A DNA stretch of 64,000 nt from CAWVWD01 sp965662365 (GTDB lineage: Bacteria; Bacteroidota; Bacteroidia; Chitinophagales; Saprospiraceae): assembly GCA_965662365.1 (NCBI GenBank), contig CBFIHR010000012.1, positions 1-64,000 on the forward strand, given 5' to 3'. Positions within the stretch are counted from its first letter, which is position 1, and every line of letters starts with the position of its first letter. Under the pieces are notes generated by a model that worked only from the letters and a program-made list of their open reading frames with translations, did no database searches and had not been told where the DNA came from. Positions 9,527 through 17,309 of this stretch are shown here, in pieces. A program made the position numbers and the translations under genes.

Positions 9527-9528
9527 TT

Positions 9529-9951
9529 TTACTTGAAATTATCATAAACTTGATTCATAATACGAAGAAAGGTTTCGTAGTCTTCATCATTTAAATTGCC
9601 CCAGCCTTGTTCCCGCAGTTTTTCTGCAATCGGTAGGATTTTATGGTAAGTATCTTTACCGAATTTTGTTAAAAAAATATGGTGCATTCGTCTATCATTT
9701 TCGACTTTTCGGCGTTCTGTCAAGCCTTTTTTACACATCAAATCTATGATGCGAGAAGTTGTCGGTGCATCTTTTGCGGACTTTGTCGCTAAGTGATTTT
9801 GAGAAACGCCATCTTCTTGATACAACAAGTCCAAGATAATCCATTGGTCGGTTGTGATATCAATGTGGGCTTTCTTAAACTCTTGTAAAAACGTATTTTT
9901 AATAATTTTAAAATTACGTTCAATGTATGTTCCAAAATATTTTGTACTCAT
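9529..9951 (-). CDS. MarR family transcriptional regulator
   Basis: A 140-residue winged-helix repressor or activator. I start it at the ATG at 9951 (MSTKYFGTY), because the open frame's earlier residues (to 10029) are hydrophobic and unlike the family. The DNA-binding core runs from ITTDQWIILDLLYQ through GVSQNHLATKSAKDAPTTSR to the RIIDLMCKKGLTERRK recognition helix, and the wing holds NDRRMHHIFLT. Dimer-forming helices lie at both ends. MarR proteins usually control a neighbouring gene, often in response to phenolics or oxidants, but no obvious target lies beside this one. rdgB is divergent, 261 bases away. Confidence 0.9.
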   Translation of the reverse strand: MSTKYFGTYIERNFKIIKNTFLQEFKKAHIDITTDQWIILDLLYQEDGVSQNHLATKSAKDAPTTSRIIDLMCKKGLTERRKVENDRRMHHIFLTKFGKDTYHKILPIAEKLREQGWGNLNDEDYETFLRIMNQVYDNFK

Positions 9952-10169
9952 AAAGTGATGATAAAACAGTTTTCCATAAAACGGAAAGATACAAAATCCT
10001 ACAATTAAAATAGGAAGCGGAGGCATCACCGGGGATAGTTATAGTTTTTTTTGGATAAAAAAGGGGCGTTTTAGAAAAAACAACTCTACATATAACAAAA
10101 AACATCTATATTTAATGTGGATTCACTTAACAATTGGAGGATTCCTTTTTAATACCATTTTTTAATACA

Positions 10170-10177
10170 TATATTTG
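10170..10177 (+). promoter_or_regulatory. Promoter of rdgB, -7 box TATATTTG
   Basis: An exact TAnnTTTG match, 36 bases before the rdgB start, with a T-rich stretch (TTTT) at about the -33 position. Confidence 0.6.
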
Positions 10178-10212
10178 CTTTAATAAATTGTAACTCAACC
10201 AAAAACAAAAGA

Positions 10213-10824
10213 ATGGAATTTTCCATAGTATTTGCGACTGCAAATCCAAACAAGATCCGAGAGGTTTTAGCATTGTTAGATGAAGGTGTGCGTATTGTTT
10301 CTTTAAAAGATATTGGTTGTGAAGAAGATATTCCTGAAACACAACCTACAATCGAGGGCAATGCACTACAAAAAGCTCGATACGTCAAAGATAACTACAA
10401 GATTGATTGTTTTGCAGAAGATACTGGTTTAGAAATCAATGCCTTAGGTGGTGAGCCAGGTGTTTATTCTGCACGGTATGCGGGCGAAGCGAAAGATTCG
10501 GAGGCGAATATGGCTAAAGTCTTAGCAAAATTAGAGGGAAAAACAGATAGAACCGCACAATTTAAAACGGTTGTTGCTCTAACGCTGAATAATGAGGAAT
10601 TTACCTTTGAAGGTATTTGTAAAGGACAGATTGCGACTTCAAAAAGTGGAGCTGGCGGATTTGGTTATGATCCGATTTTTATACCAGATGGCTATAACAT
10701 AAGTTTTGCAGAAATGGCGGCTTCAGAAAAAAATAAGATTTCTCATCGAGGGAAAGCAATTCATAAATTAAAAACATTCCTTAATCAACTTATAAATCAG
10801 AGGACTTCAGAGGTTTCGACTTAG
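10213..10824 (+). CDS. rdgB: Non-canonical purine NTP pyrophosphatase (RdgB/HAM1 family)
   Basis: A 203-residue cytoplasmic enzyme that hydrolyses dITP, XTP and related damaged purine nucleotides to monophosphates and so keeps them out of DNA and RNA. The N-terminal FATANPNKIREV nucleotide loop, the FAEDTGLEINALGGEPG metal-binding core, YSARYAG, and the late FGYDPIFIPDGY and HRGKA motifs are all present in the usual order. The length is normal. A sigma factor gene follows after 63 bases, on the same strand but with no functional link that I know. Confidence 0.95.
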   Translation: MEFSIVFATANPNKIREVLALLDEGVRIVSLKDIGCEEDIPETQPTIEGNALQKARYVKDNYKIDCFAEDTGLEINALGGEPGVYSARYAGEAKDSEANMAKVLAKLEGKTDRTAQFKTVVALTLNNEEFTFEGICKGQIATSKSGAGGFGYDPIFIPDGYNISFAEMAASEKNKISHRGKAIHKLKTFLNQLINQRTSEVST

Positions 10825-10887
10825 AATATCTAACTTCGTTTTGGCTATCTATCCCTCAAAAAACTCTATTTTAAATATAAAACCCGC

Positions 10888-11442
10888 ATGGTAACAAAAA
10901 TTCATTCTATAGGAATTTCTGAGCAAGAGTTGCGTCAGGGTTGCATCAATGGTCGTCGAGATTATCAAGAGCTACTCTACCGTTATTACTCTCCTAAGAT
11001 GTTCGGTATTTGCCTGCGTTACGCCAATGATTATCATCACGCTGAAGATATTCTACAAGAAGGTTTTATCAAAATTTTCAATAGTATGGATAAGTTTCGT
11101 GGCGACGGCTCGTTTGAAGGCTGGATAAAGAGGATTTTTATCAATACGGCGATTGAACATTACCGAAAATCCGATAAACACAGTGGACATACGGAATTAG
11201 CACTAAACACAGTTGTTCGTCATATTGGAGAAAAAGCGTCCACAAATTTGGCTACACAAGATTTAATGAAATTAGTACAACAGCTTTCACCGGGTTACCG
11301 CACAATATTTAACCTTTATGTCATAGAAGGCTATTCGCATCGGGAGATTTCAGAAATGATGGGTATTTCGGAAGGTACTTCTAAATCACAGTTGGCACGA
11401 GCCAGAACGATCCTACGAAAATTAGTTCAATCTCAATCGTAA
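10888..11442 (+). CDS. ECF-type RNA polymerase sigma factor
   Basis: A 184-residue sigma-70 family factor. Region 2 covers about residues 25-95 (YRYYSPKMFGICLRYANDYH, AEDILQEGFIKIF, then GSFEGWIKRIFINTAI). Region 4 covers about 125-180, with the helix-turn-helix GYSHREISEMMGISEGTSKS. Regions 1.1 and 3 are absent, as in ECF factors. The next gene begins 10 bases after its stop and encodes a membrane protein laid out like the Bacteroidota sigma partner proteins, so the pair probably forms one signalling unit. Confidence 0.93.
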   Translation: MVTKIHSIGISEQELRQGCINGRRDYQELLYRYYSPKMFGICLRYANDYHHAEDILQEGFIKIFNSMDKFRGDGSFEGWIKRIFINTAIEHYRKSDKHSGHTELALNTVVRHIGEKASTNLATQDLMKLVQQLSPGYRTIFNLYVIEGYSHREISEMMGISEGTSKSQLARARTILRKLVQSQS

Positions 11443-11452
11443 ACTAATTATA

Positions 11453-12925
11453 ATGCAATATAAACATCACGACATTGATAAATTATTTCAAGACGCTTTT
11501 CAAGAACATGAGGTGGCTTCTCCTTTCAATATGTGGAACAAAATTGAAAGTAACTTGCCATTAGCTGAAACTGACAGGATGTTCAAGAAAGCACTTGAAA
11601 ATTACGAAACAGAGCCTTCGTCAGAGGTTTGGGAACGTATAAAACCTGAACTGCCGCTAAGCCTTCTATTGCGGAATAGTTTTGTTCAATTGAGTAGAAT
11701 TGCTGCGATACTTTTATTTGGCATTACGCTTTATGTATTTGTTCAACGGTTTGATTGGCAAACAAATCAAATAGCCAAAGTTATTCAACAAGAGCAAAGG
11801 GATATTACGCCAACAAATTCTTATTATGAAATAACAACGGAGCAAAAAGTGATAAAAAAGCCTTCCGTAACATCAGAGAATATTAACAACAAGAACATAC
11901 TTCATCAAGAGTCAGCAGAGATTTCAGCAATGAGCGCTCCGCAAAATTCTATCAATGCGACAAAAGATGGGAAAATAGCTTTGACAAAAGTAACTTCGAA
12001 TCGGATTGATGCCCAAAAGAGGACAATTTCTACGGGTAAAAGACTAAAAGCAAACAACAAAGGACATATTCCAAATAATAAATTATTTTTTGAAGCGACA
12101 GAAATTCCTCCTGTTGACAGCACAAAAGAGAAAGCGAAGGCATTACAAAATATGAAAATGAAAGCGGCGGTTGCATCAACTACTAATTTGAATGATAAAA
12201 TTCGTCGCCCTTATAAAAAGCAAAAGAGAACAACTACCGCTGCCTTGCCTTACTTGAGTTTGCGAGGAGAAGCAGATGAGAGTTTTCAGACAAAAGATAT
12301 TCACTTAAAGCGTTCTAATTTGGAGAAAGCAGCCTTTGATTTCACCGGTTTACAATTCAGTATAAATGCCGCTTTCGGGACGTCTGCCATCTTGAATACT
12401 TCCTTAAAAGAAAGCATAGCAGGCAGCGACGGTCAATACAAATTATTATCAAATGGTCATAACTTTGGTTTAGGCCTGGCTTATCAATTTAAGCCCAATT
12501 GGTCAATTGAAACTGGTACTAACTATACAAATTCGTCACAATCTTATACTAATTTTGCGGAGACAGCCGAAAAAGTGAATTTTAATTATCTATCAATTCC
12601 ATTGACATTTAAGTATCGTTCAAACGAAATCACGGGGGCAAAACCTGCGGCTATTTCTTACATATTCGGATTACAAACTGCATTTTTGCAACAGCAATCA
12701 GTCGTAAACTTTAGTCCAACAACAACTCCTAACTTACAAGAGTTGGCCATTCAACAAGAAGTTGCAGCAACTGTTGGCATTGATTATGACTTATTCTTAA
12801 ATCCAAATGTATCTTGGACAATCGGTGCAAGAGCAACTGTCGGCACTGGAGTCAAAAACGTATTTGAACATTATAATACGTTTATAGGAATTCGATCTGG
12901 TTTTAACTTTAGAGTTAAAAAATAA
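11453..12925 (+). CDS. Sigma-factor-linked membrane protein with C-terminal outer-membrane-type barrel domain
   Basis: A 490-residue protein in three parts. Residues 1-75 are cytoplasmic in character and contain two copies of a short unit: DKLFQDAFQEHEVASPFNMW, then DRMFKKALENYETEPSSEVW. A single membrane helix (about 82-100, LSRIAAILLFGITLYVFV) follows, then about 190 low-complexity basic and polar residues. From about residue 300 to the end is a PF13568-like beta-barrel domain of alternating aromatic strands. It is almost certainly co-transcribed with the sigma factor. The N-terminal part may hold the sigma factor, as anti-sigma proteins do, but I see no zinc-type anti-sigma motif. There is no signal peptide. 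Confidence 0.75.
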   Translation: MQYKHHDIDKLFQDAFQEHEVASPFNMWNKIESNLPLAETDRMFKKALENYETEPSSEVWERIKPELPLSLLLRNSFVQLSRIAAILLFGITLYVFVQRFDWQTNQIAKVIQQEQRDITPTNSYYEITTEQKVIKKPSVTSENINNKNILHQESAEISAMSAPQNSINATKDGKIALTKVTSNRIDAQKRTISTGKRLKANNKGHIPNNKLFFEATEIPPVDSTKEKAKALQNMKMKAAVASTTNLNDKIRRPYKKQKRTTTAALPYLSLRGEADESFQTKDIHLKRSNLEKAAFDFTGLQFSINAAFGTSAILNTSLKESIAGSDGQYKLLSNGHNFGLGLAYQFKPNWSIETGTNYTNSSQSYTNFAETAEKVNFNYLSIPLTFKYRSNEITGAKPAAISYIFGLQTAFLQQQSVVNFSPTTTPNLQELAIQQEVAATVGIDYDLFLNPNVSWTIGARATVGTGVKNVFEHYNTFIGIRSGFNFRVKK

Positions 12926-12964
12926 AATTATAAACAACTATCACTGTCAGCGGTTAAAACTTCA

Positions 12965-14551
12965 TTGTCAAACATCAATCATGAACTGTTGAATATAATT
13001 TGGTTTAAACGAGATTTGCGACTACACGATCATCGGCCGCTTTGCGAAGCGATTCAGGCGAACGAACCGACTTTGTTATTATACATTTTCGAGCCTTCCG
13101 TTCAGCAGTATCCAGATTGGAACATCCGGCACTGGCGTTTTGTGTGGCAATCACTGCAAGTTATCAATGAACAACTTCGACCGTTTAATACACGAGTCCA
13201 TATTTTTTATGATGAAGTAATACCAGTTTTTGAATATTTGATAAAAACCGAACCGATAAAAACAGTTTTTTCTTATCAAGAAATTGGAACAAAAGTTACC
13301 TTTGATAGAGACAAAGCAATGAATCGTTTTTTCAAAAAACATCAAATCAGATGGCAGGAAGCTCCGACAAATGGCATTATTCGAGGCTTGAAAAATCGTA
13401 ACAATTGGGACAAACAATTCATGGAAATGGTAACTGCCCCGCTTCAAAATCCGAATTTAGAAAAAGCCATTTTTAAAAATATAAATACAAACAAAACGGT
13501 TAACTTGACTTTCGTCAAAACGTTGCCCGAGCTCCTCGAACAACCTGCATCAATGCAACAAGGTGGCGAACGTTTGGCGTGGCGATATTTGCGAACATTT
13601 ATACAAGAACGTGGTCGAAACTATTCGAGAAATATTTCCAAACCAGCCAATAGTCGAAAATCATGCAGCCGAATTTCGCCCTATTTAGCTTGGGGAAATT
13701 TATCGATTCGTCAAGTTTATCAATACACACAAGCCAATTTACCGACTTCATCGTTCAAGCGAGATTTACATAATTTCGTCTCTCGACTGCATTGGCATTG
13801 TCATTTTATACAAAAATTCGAGTCCGAGTGCCGCATGGAATTTGAACATATTAACCGAGGACTCAAGGACAAACTTCATCAGCCGATTATCCCCGAAAAA
13901 ATAGCAGCTTGGAAAAATGGACAAACTGGTTTTCCGCTGATTGATGCTTGTATGCGATGTGTAAAAGCGACCGGTTATTTGAATTTTCGGATGCGAGCCT
14001 GCCTCGTCTCTTTTTTGACACATCACCTGTGGCAGCCGTGGCAAAGCGGTGCATATCACTTAGCTCAACAGTTTTTGGACTATGAACCCGGCATTCATTT
14101 TCCACAATTTCAGATGCAAGCTGGCGTCACTGGCTCAAATACAATTCGCTCTTACAATCCGATTAAACAATCTATCGAAAAAGATACGAATGGCGTTTTT
14201 ATCCGAAAATGGGTAAAAGAACTCAAAAATGTGCCGACCGAACTCATTCACGAACCTTATAAAATGACTGAAATTGAGCAGCAGATGTACGGCTGCATTA
14301 TTGGTAAAGATTACCCGAAACCAATCGTCCATAACGAAAAAGCTGGTAAGCACGCCAGAGATATTTTGTGGAAACTCAAAGGAAATGCAGCAGTAAAAAC
14401 GGAAAAAAAACGGATTTTAGCAAAACACGTTGCACCGAATAGATGGAAAAAAGAAAGTGACTTGTTGTCGCCTCTGATGAAGCGACAACAAGTCAATAAT
14501 CAAAAATTACTCGCCATATTTTGTCAAATAAGCTGCAAAATCATCCGCTAA
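12965..14551 (+). CDS. Cryptochrome/deoxyribodipyrimidine photolyase family protein
   Basis: A flavoprotein that either repairs UV-induced pyrimidine dimers with light or senses blue light. The N-terminal Rossmann domain starts NIIWFKRDLRLHDHRPL. The FAD-binding helical domain contains GGERLAWRYLRTF, SRISPYLAWGNLSIRQVYQY, TGFPLIDACMRCVKATGYLN and an LVSFLTHHLWQPW segment. The start is TTG, either at 12965 or at 12989 (MNIIWFKRDLR, closer to the family norm); the nearby ATG is out of frame. The final 45 bases overlap the convergent gene, so the last 15 residues may be non-conserved tail. Repair versus signalling cannot be decided here. Confidence 0.88.
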   Translation: MSNINHELLNIIWFKRDLRLHDHRPLCEAIQANEPTLLLYIFEPSVQQYPDWNIRHWRFVWQSLQVINEQLRPFNTRVHIFYDEVIPVFEYLIKTEPIKTVFSYQEIGTKVTFDRDKAMNRFFKKHQIRWQEAPTNGIIRGLKNRNNWDKQFMEMVTAPLQNPNLEKAIFKNINTNKTVNLTFVKTLPELLEQPASMQQGGERLAWRYLRTFIQERGRNYSRNISKPANSRKSCSRISPYLAWGNLSIRQVYQYTQANLPTSSFKRDLHNFVSRLHWHCHFIQKFESECRMEFEHINRGLKDKLHQPIIPEKIAAWKNGQTGFPLIDACMRCVKATGYLNFRMRACLVSFLTHHLWQPWQSGAYHLAQQFLDYEPGIHFPQFQMQAGVTGSNTIRSYNPIKQSIEKDTNGVFIRKWVKELKNVPTELIHEPYKMTEIEQQMYGCIIGKDYPKPIVHNEKAGKHARDILWKLKGNAAVKTEKKRILAKHVAPNRWKKESDLLSPLMKRQQVNNQKLLAIFCQISCKIIR

Positions 14552-16420
14552 ACCAGCAAATGCATCACGTTCATTAATTTCGGCAATAGTAACTAACTGA
14601 TTCGCCGTGTATAACATTCGTTGAATCATCTGTTTATCAAAAAATGATAGAATCTCCTTGTTTTCAATACTTTTGAAATATGCGTGTACATGGTTACTCT
14701 CATTAATAATAAAGGCGTCACCTCGTTCTGTCAATCCTAAATCGTAACAAAAATCTGCCAAATCACCTATGTGCGATTTATAGCTAACTTCAAGATGTGG
14801 AAAAACAGCCTCCATTTTATTCAAGGCTTTTTCAACTTTCTCCGGGTTATTTTTTTGACGATTCAAAAAATCTTGAAATGCAATTAGATAAAAAGTCAAA
14901 GAGATATCATTATCACTCGAATACCAGTCCACTCCTTCTGCATTCGGATAATCAAAATTATTGAAAATATTATATTCCAGACGACTCACGTCATGTCCTG
15001 CTTTTGGCAGAAAGCGATACGCTAAACCTTCGCTTTTTATATAATCGAACATCCCCAAACCACGCATTTGCCAATGACTACCACTAGAAAAATAAATAGG
15101 CGTCTGCCAATTATCTCTTGTGATTAGATCCAATATAAAAATTTCGCCTTTGGAAATATAGCTTTTATTAAAATTCAATCGAACTGCGGACTCACTGAAC
15201 CGCTTCGCCACACCAAGTTGATACCCCAGCGGCTTTGGCTCGATAACGAAAAATCCTTGCCGTGCCGGTAAATAATGCACCCCGGCATTATCATCAGTGT
15301 AAATATTTTTCTCCTCATTCAACATTTTGAAAAAATCTCTCAACTCCACATCTTCAATCTCCGATTTAATAATCATAAAATCATTCTTACCCAACTGATA
15401 ATCAGAAGTTTCTAAAGTTGTTGGCAAGTTGAATTCTGATTTGATAAAATGAATATATCGACCTAAATTGGCCAAACTTATATTGATTATTTTAACATCA
15501 GGACGAATCCCTAATTTGTCTTGAGCATAAATTAACGGATACGTGTCATTATCACCAGACGTGAATAAAATCGCATTATTTGCACAAGTTTTTAAATAAT
15601 TTGCAGCCGTTTTGATTTGAAAATCATCGTATAAATCATCGACCAGATACTTTTCGCCCAATTCTGGTTTTCCCGAATATTTCAACGCATAATAAACCGC
15701 AAGATGTTCATTCTTATATTTAGTTCTAATATTTCCGACAACCGTCTGATAATCAGGGTACTTATCCGACAAAATCCTAAAGGCCGCAATAGATTTATCT
15801 GCGTATAATATAAACTTATCTAAAGTTTCTTTTTCCCAATCTTTTGGGTTTAGTGTTCGGTCATATTCCATGATTTTACTTTTGCCACCAAACTGCCCGG
15901 GCGTTATCGTTTCCATACATTTTGAAGAATAAGAACGAGCCAACGCATCTAATAATTCTGCCGATAAATTTTGCTCATTTTCCAACAATTCAATCACATC
16001 ATCTTCATAACCATGATAACCATAAACGGGATATTGTTTCAACCAAACTGGCTTCAATCCTCGAATAAAATGCCGTTTTCCTTCTTCAACCGCTTCCGTC
16101 CCGCCATCATCCGTTCCCTCTGTTTTTAGCTTCTCGAAAGCTGACTTTTTAGCATTCCAAATCCTTTGCTCTTCTGTTTCTTCAAACTTTTCATTTAAAA
16201 AAATGACATACCAACCCTCATATTTTTTAGCAAATTTAATCTTAATGACATTCTGATAATCAAAGTTATTTTCAGTAAAATAAGCCTCAATAACGGCTTC
16301 ATAAGATGGAAATTTATCAAAATAAGTCTTATCGTATTTTAGCTTTTTTTGAGCAAAAATAGATGTTGAAATAAGTGTTAATAATAGTATTGCTGTCGTT
16401 TGTAATAATTGCTTTTTCAT
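14507..16420 (-). CDS. Secreted protein with DUF2723-like C-terminal region
   Basis: A 637-residue protein with a signal peptide (MKKQLLQTTAILLLTLISTSIFAQ). Residues about 280-330 contain ANNAILFTSGDNDTYPLIYA followed by DKLGIRPDVKIINISLANL. I recognise this as the soluble C-terminal part of the large Bacteroidota DUF2723 membrane proteins (GDNDTxPL...VRxDVxVxNxSL). Here it comes without the multi-pass membrane domain and with a different N-terminal 250 residues. The function is unknown and the product is probably periplasmic. It converges on, and overlaps, the photolyase gene by 45 bases. Confidence 0.7.
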   Translation of the reverse strand: MKKQLLQTTAILLLTLISTSIFAQKKLKYDKTYFDKFPSYEAVIEAYFTENNFDYQNVIKIKFAKKYEGWYVIFLNEKFEETEEQRIWNAKKSAFEKLKTEGTDDGGTEAVEEGKRHFIRGLKPVWLKQYPVYGYHGYEDDVIELLENEQNLSAELLDALARSYSSKCMETITPGQFGGKSKIMEYDRTLNPKDWEKETLDKFILYADKSIAAFRILSDKYPDYQTVVGNIRTKYKNEHLAVYYALKYSGKPELGEKYLVDDLYDDFQIKTAANYLKTCANNAILFTSGDNDTYPLIYAQDKLGIRPDVKIINISLANLGRYIHFIKSEFNLPTTLETSDYQLGKNDFMIIKSEIEDVELRDFFKMLNEEKNIYTDDNAGVHYLPARQGFFVIEPKPLGYQLGVAKRFSESAVRLNFNKSYISKGEIFILDLITRDNWQTPIYFSSGSHWQMRGLGMFDYIKSEGLAYRFLPKAGHDVSRLEYNIFNNFDYPNAEGVDWYSSDNDISLTFYLIAFQDFLNRQKNNPEKVEKALNKMEAVFPHLEVSYKSHIGDLADFCYDLGLTERGDAFIINESNHVHAYFKSIENKEILSFFDKQMIQRMLYTANQLVTIAEINERDAFAGLADDFAAYLTKYGE

Positions 16421-16476
16421 TAAAAATATTTTTATAAAAAAATTATTGATGACTATTCCAGCCTGTAACGCTGATG

Positions 16477-16592
16477 AACGTTTAAATTATATTTTGCAAA
16501 CATCATTTAAACGTTAAAATCAAAATAACGAATAATTCGATAAAACTGGTTCACTTACAGATTTTTTATAATGTTATTAGGCATTGCAATGC
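16477..16592. promoter_or_regulatory. Two palindromes between divergent secreted-protein genes
   Basis: An 11-base inverted repeat, AACGTTTAAAT with ATTTAAACGTT (16477-16487 and 16505-16515), and a perfect 12-base palindrome, GCATTGCAATGC (16581-16592). Both lie in the 235-base divergent gap, where operators would be expected. No regulator can be assigned. Confidence 0.4.
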
Positions 16593-16655
16593 TTAAAATA
16601 TTTTTATACCTTGTAAATATTAACCTTAAACTATCATTATCAAAACAAAAATAAC

Positions 16656-17291
16656 ATGAAAAAACTGCTCACTCTTTTTATGCTATTATTCGGCATAATC
16701 AGTACGAATCAGGCACAACACTCTATCGGTTTTATTACAGGTACGACCCCAATTTATGATGTTTTCGGACAAGGCAGCGATAACTTTGTATTTCAATTAG
16801 ACCCTGATTTTTTAAATGCTTTTCGGTATGGAGTTCGAGGCCAAATCCAATTGAGCGAGTTACAATCGGTTCAAGTCGGAGTAGATCGGTACAATCAAGA
16901 TTTTAGACTTCAAATCGATTCTAACTTTGGCTTTATTTACCATAATTACGATTTAGCTTACGCCCAGATTCTTTCACTCGGCAGCATAGATTTTCACTTA
17001 CCAGACACGTACAACGGCTGGACACCTTTTTTGGGTGCTAAGTATGGTTTGAGTATAGATATACTCTTGCAAGAAACCAAAAATGATATTATTCAAACTC
17101 AAACTGATTTTAATAAAATCATCCTTAACGGTGTTGCGGGGTCTTTTATCGGCATTCAAAAAGGGCACTTAAAACTCACTGGTATTTGTAACATGCAAGT
17201 TTCAGCAAACAGCATTATCAATCCCGATATAATTGGTAGCACTCGACAATACGATATTTCTCTGCTCATTTATGCCGGTGTAATTTTCTAA
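16656..17291 (+). CDS. Small outer-membrane beta-barrel protein
   Basis: A 211-residue secreted protein with a signal peptide (MKKLLTLFMLLFGIISTNQAQ, cleavage after the Ala-Gln). The mature part is made of alternating polar and aromatic strands typical of the eight-strand outer-membrane fold, for example FRYGVRGQIQLSELQSVQVG and the PFLGAKYGLSIDI hairpin. No catalytic motif is visible. pbpC begins 18 bases later, so the two may be co-transcribed. It is one of several unrelated small barrels in this window, and its ligand or role is unknown. Confidence 0.7.
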   Translation: MKKLLTLFMLLFGIISTNQAQHSIGFITGTTPIYDVFGQGSDNFVFQLDPDFLNAFRYGVRGQIQLSELQSVQVGVDRYNQDFRLQIDSNFGFIYHNYDLAYAQILSLGSIDFHLPDTYNGWTPFLGAKYGLSIDILLQETKNDIIQTQTDFNKIILNGVAGSFIGIQKGHLKLTGICNMQVSANSIINPDIIGSTRQYDISLLIYAGVIF

Positions 17292-17309
17292 TAAACCAAT
17301 ACACTTATT

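Larger units (their letters stand above)
9187..9528. other. Gene-free stretch with two terminators and a folded element
   Basis: It contains the terminator of the small membrane gene (9223-9258), a possible structured RNA (9360-9423) and the terminator of the MarR gene (9489-9526). I see no coding sequence. Confidence 0.6.

Noticed and set aside
9952..10029. Longer MarR protein starting at 10029
   Set aside because: The extra 26 residues are hydrophobic and Pro-rich, unlike the MarR N-terminus, while the ATG at 9951 gives the usual length.
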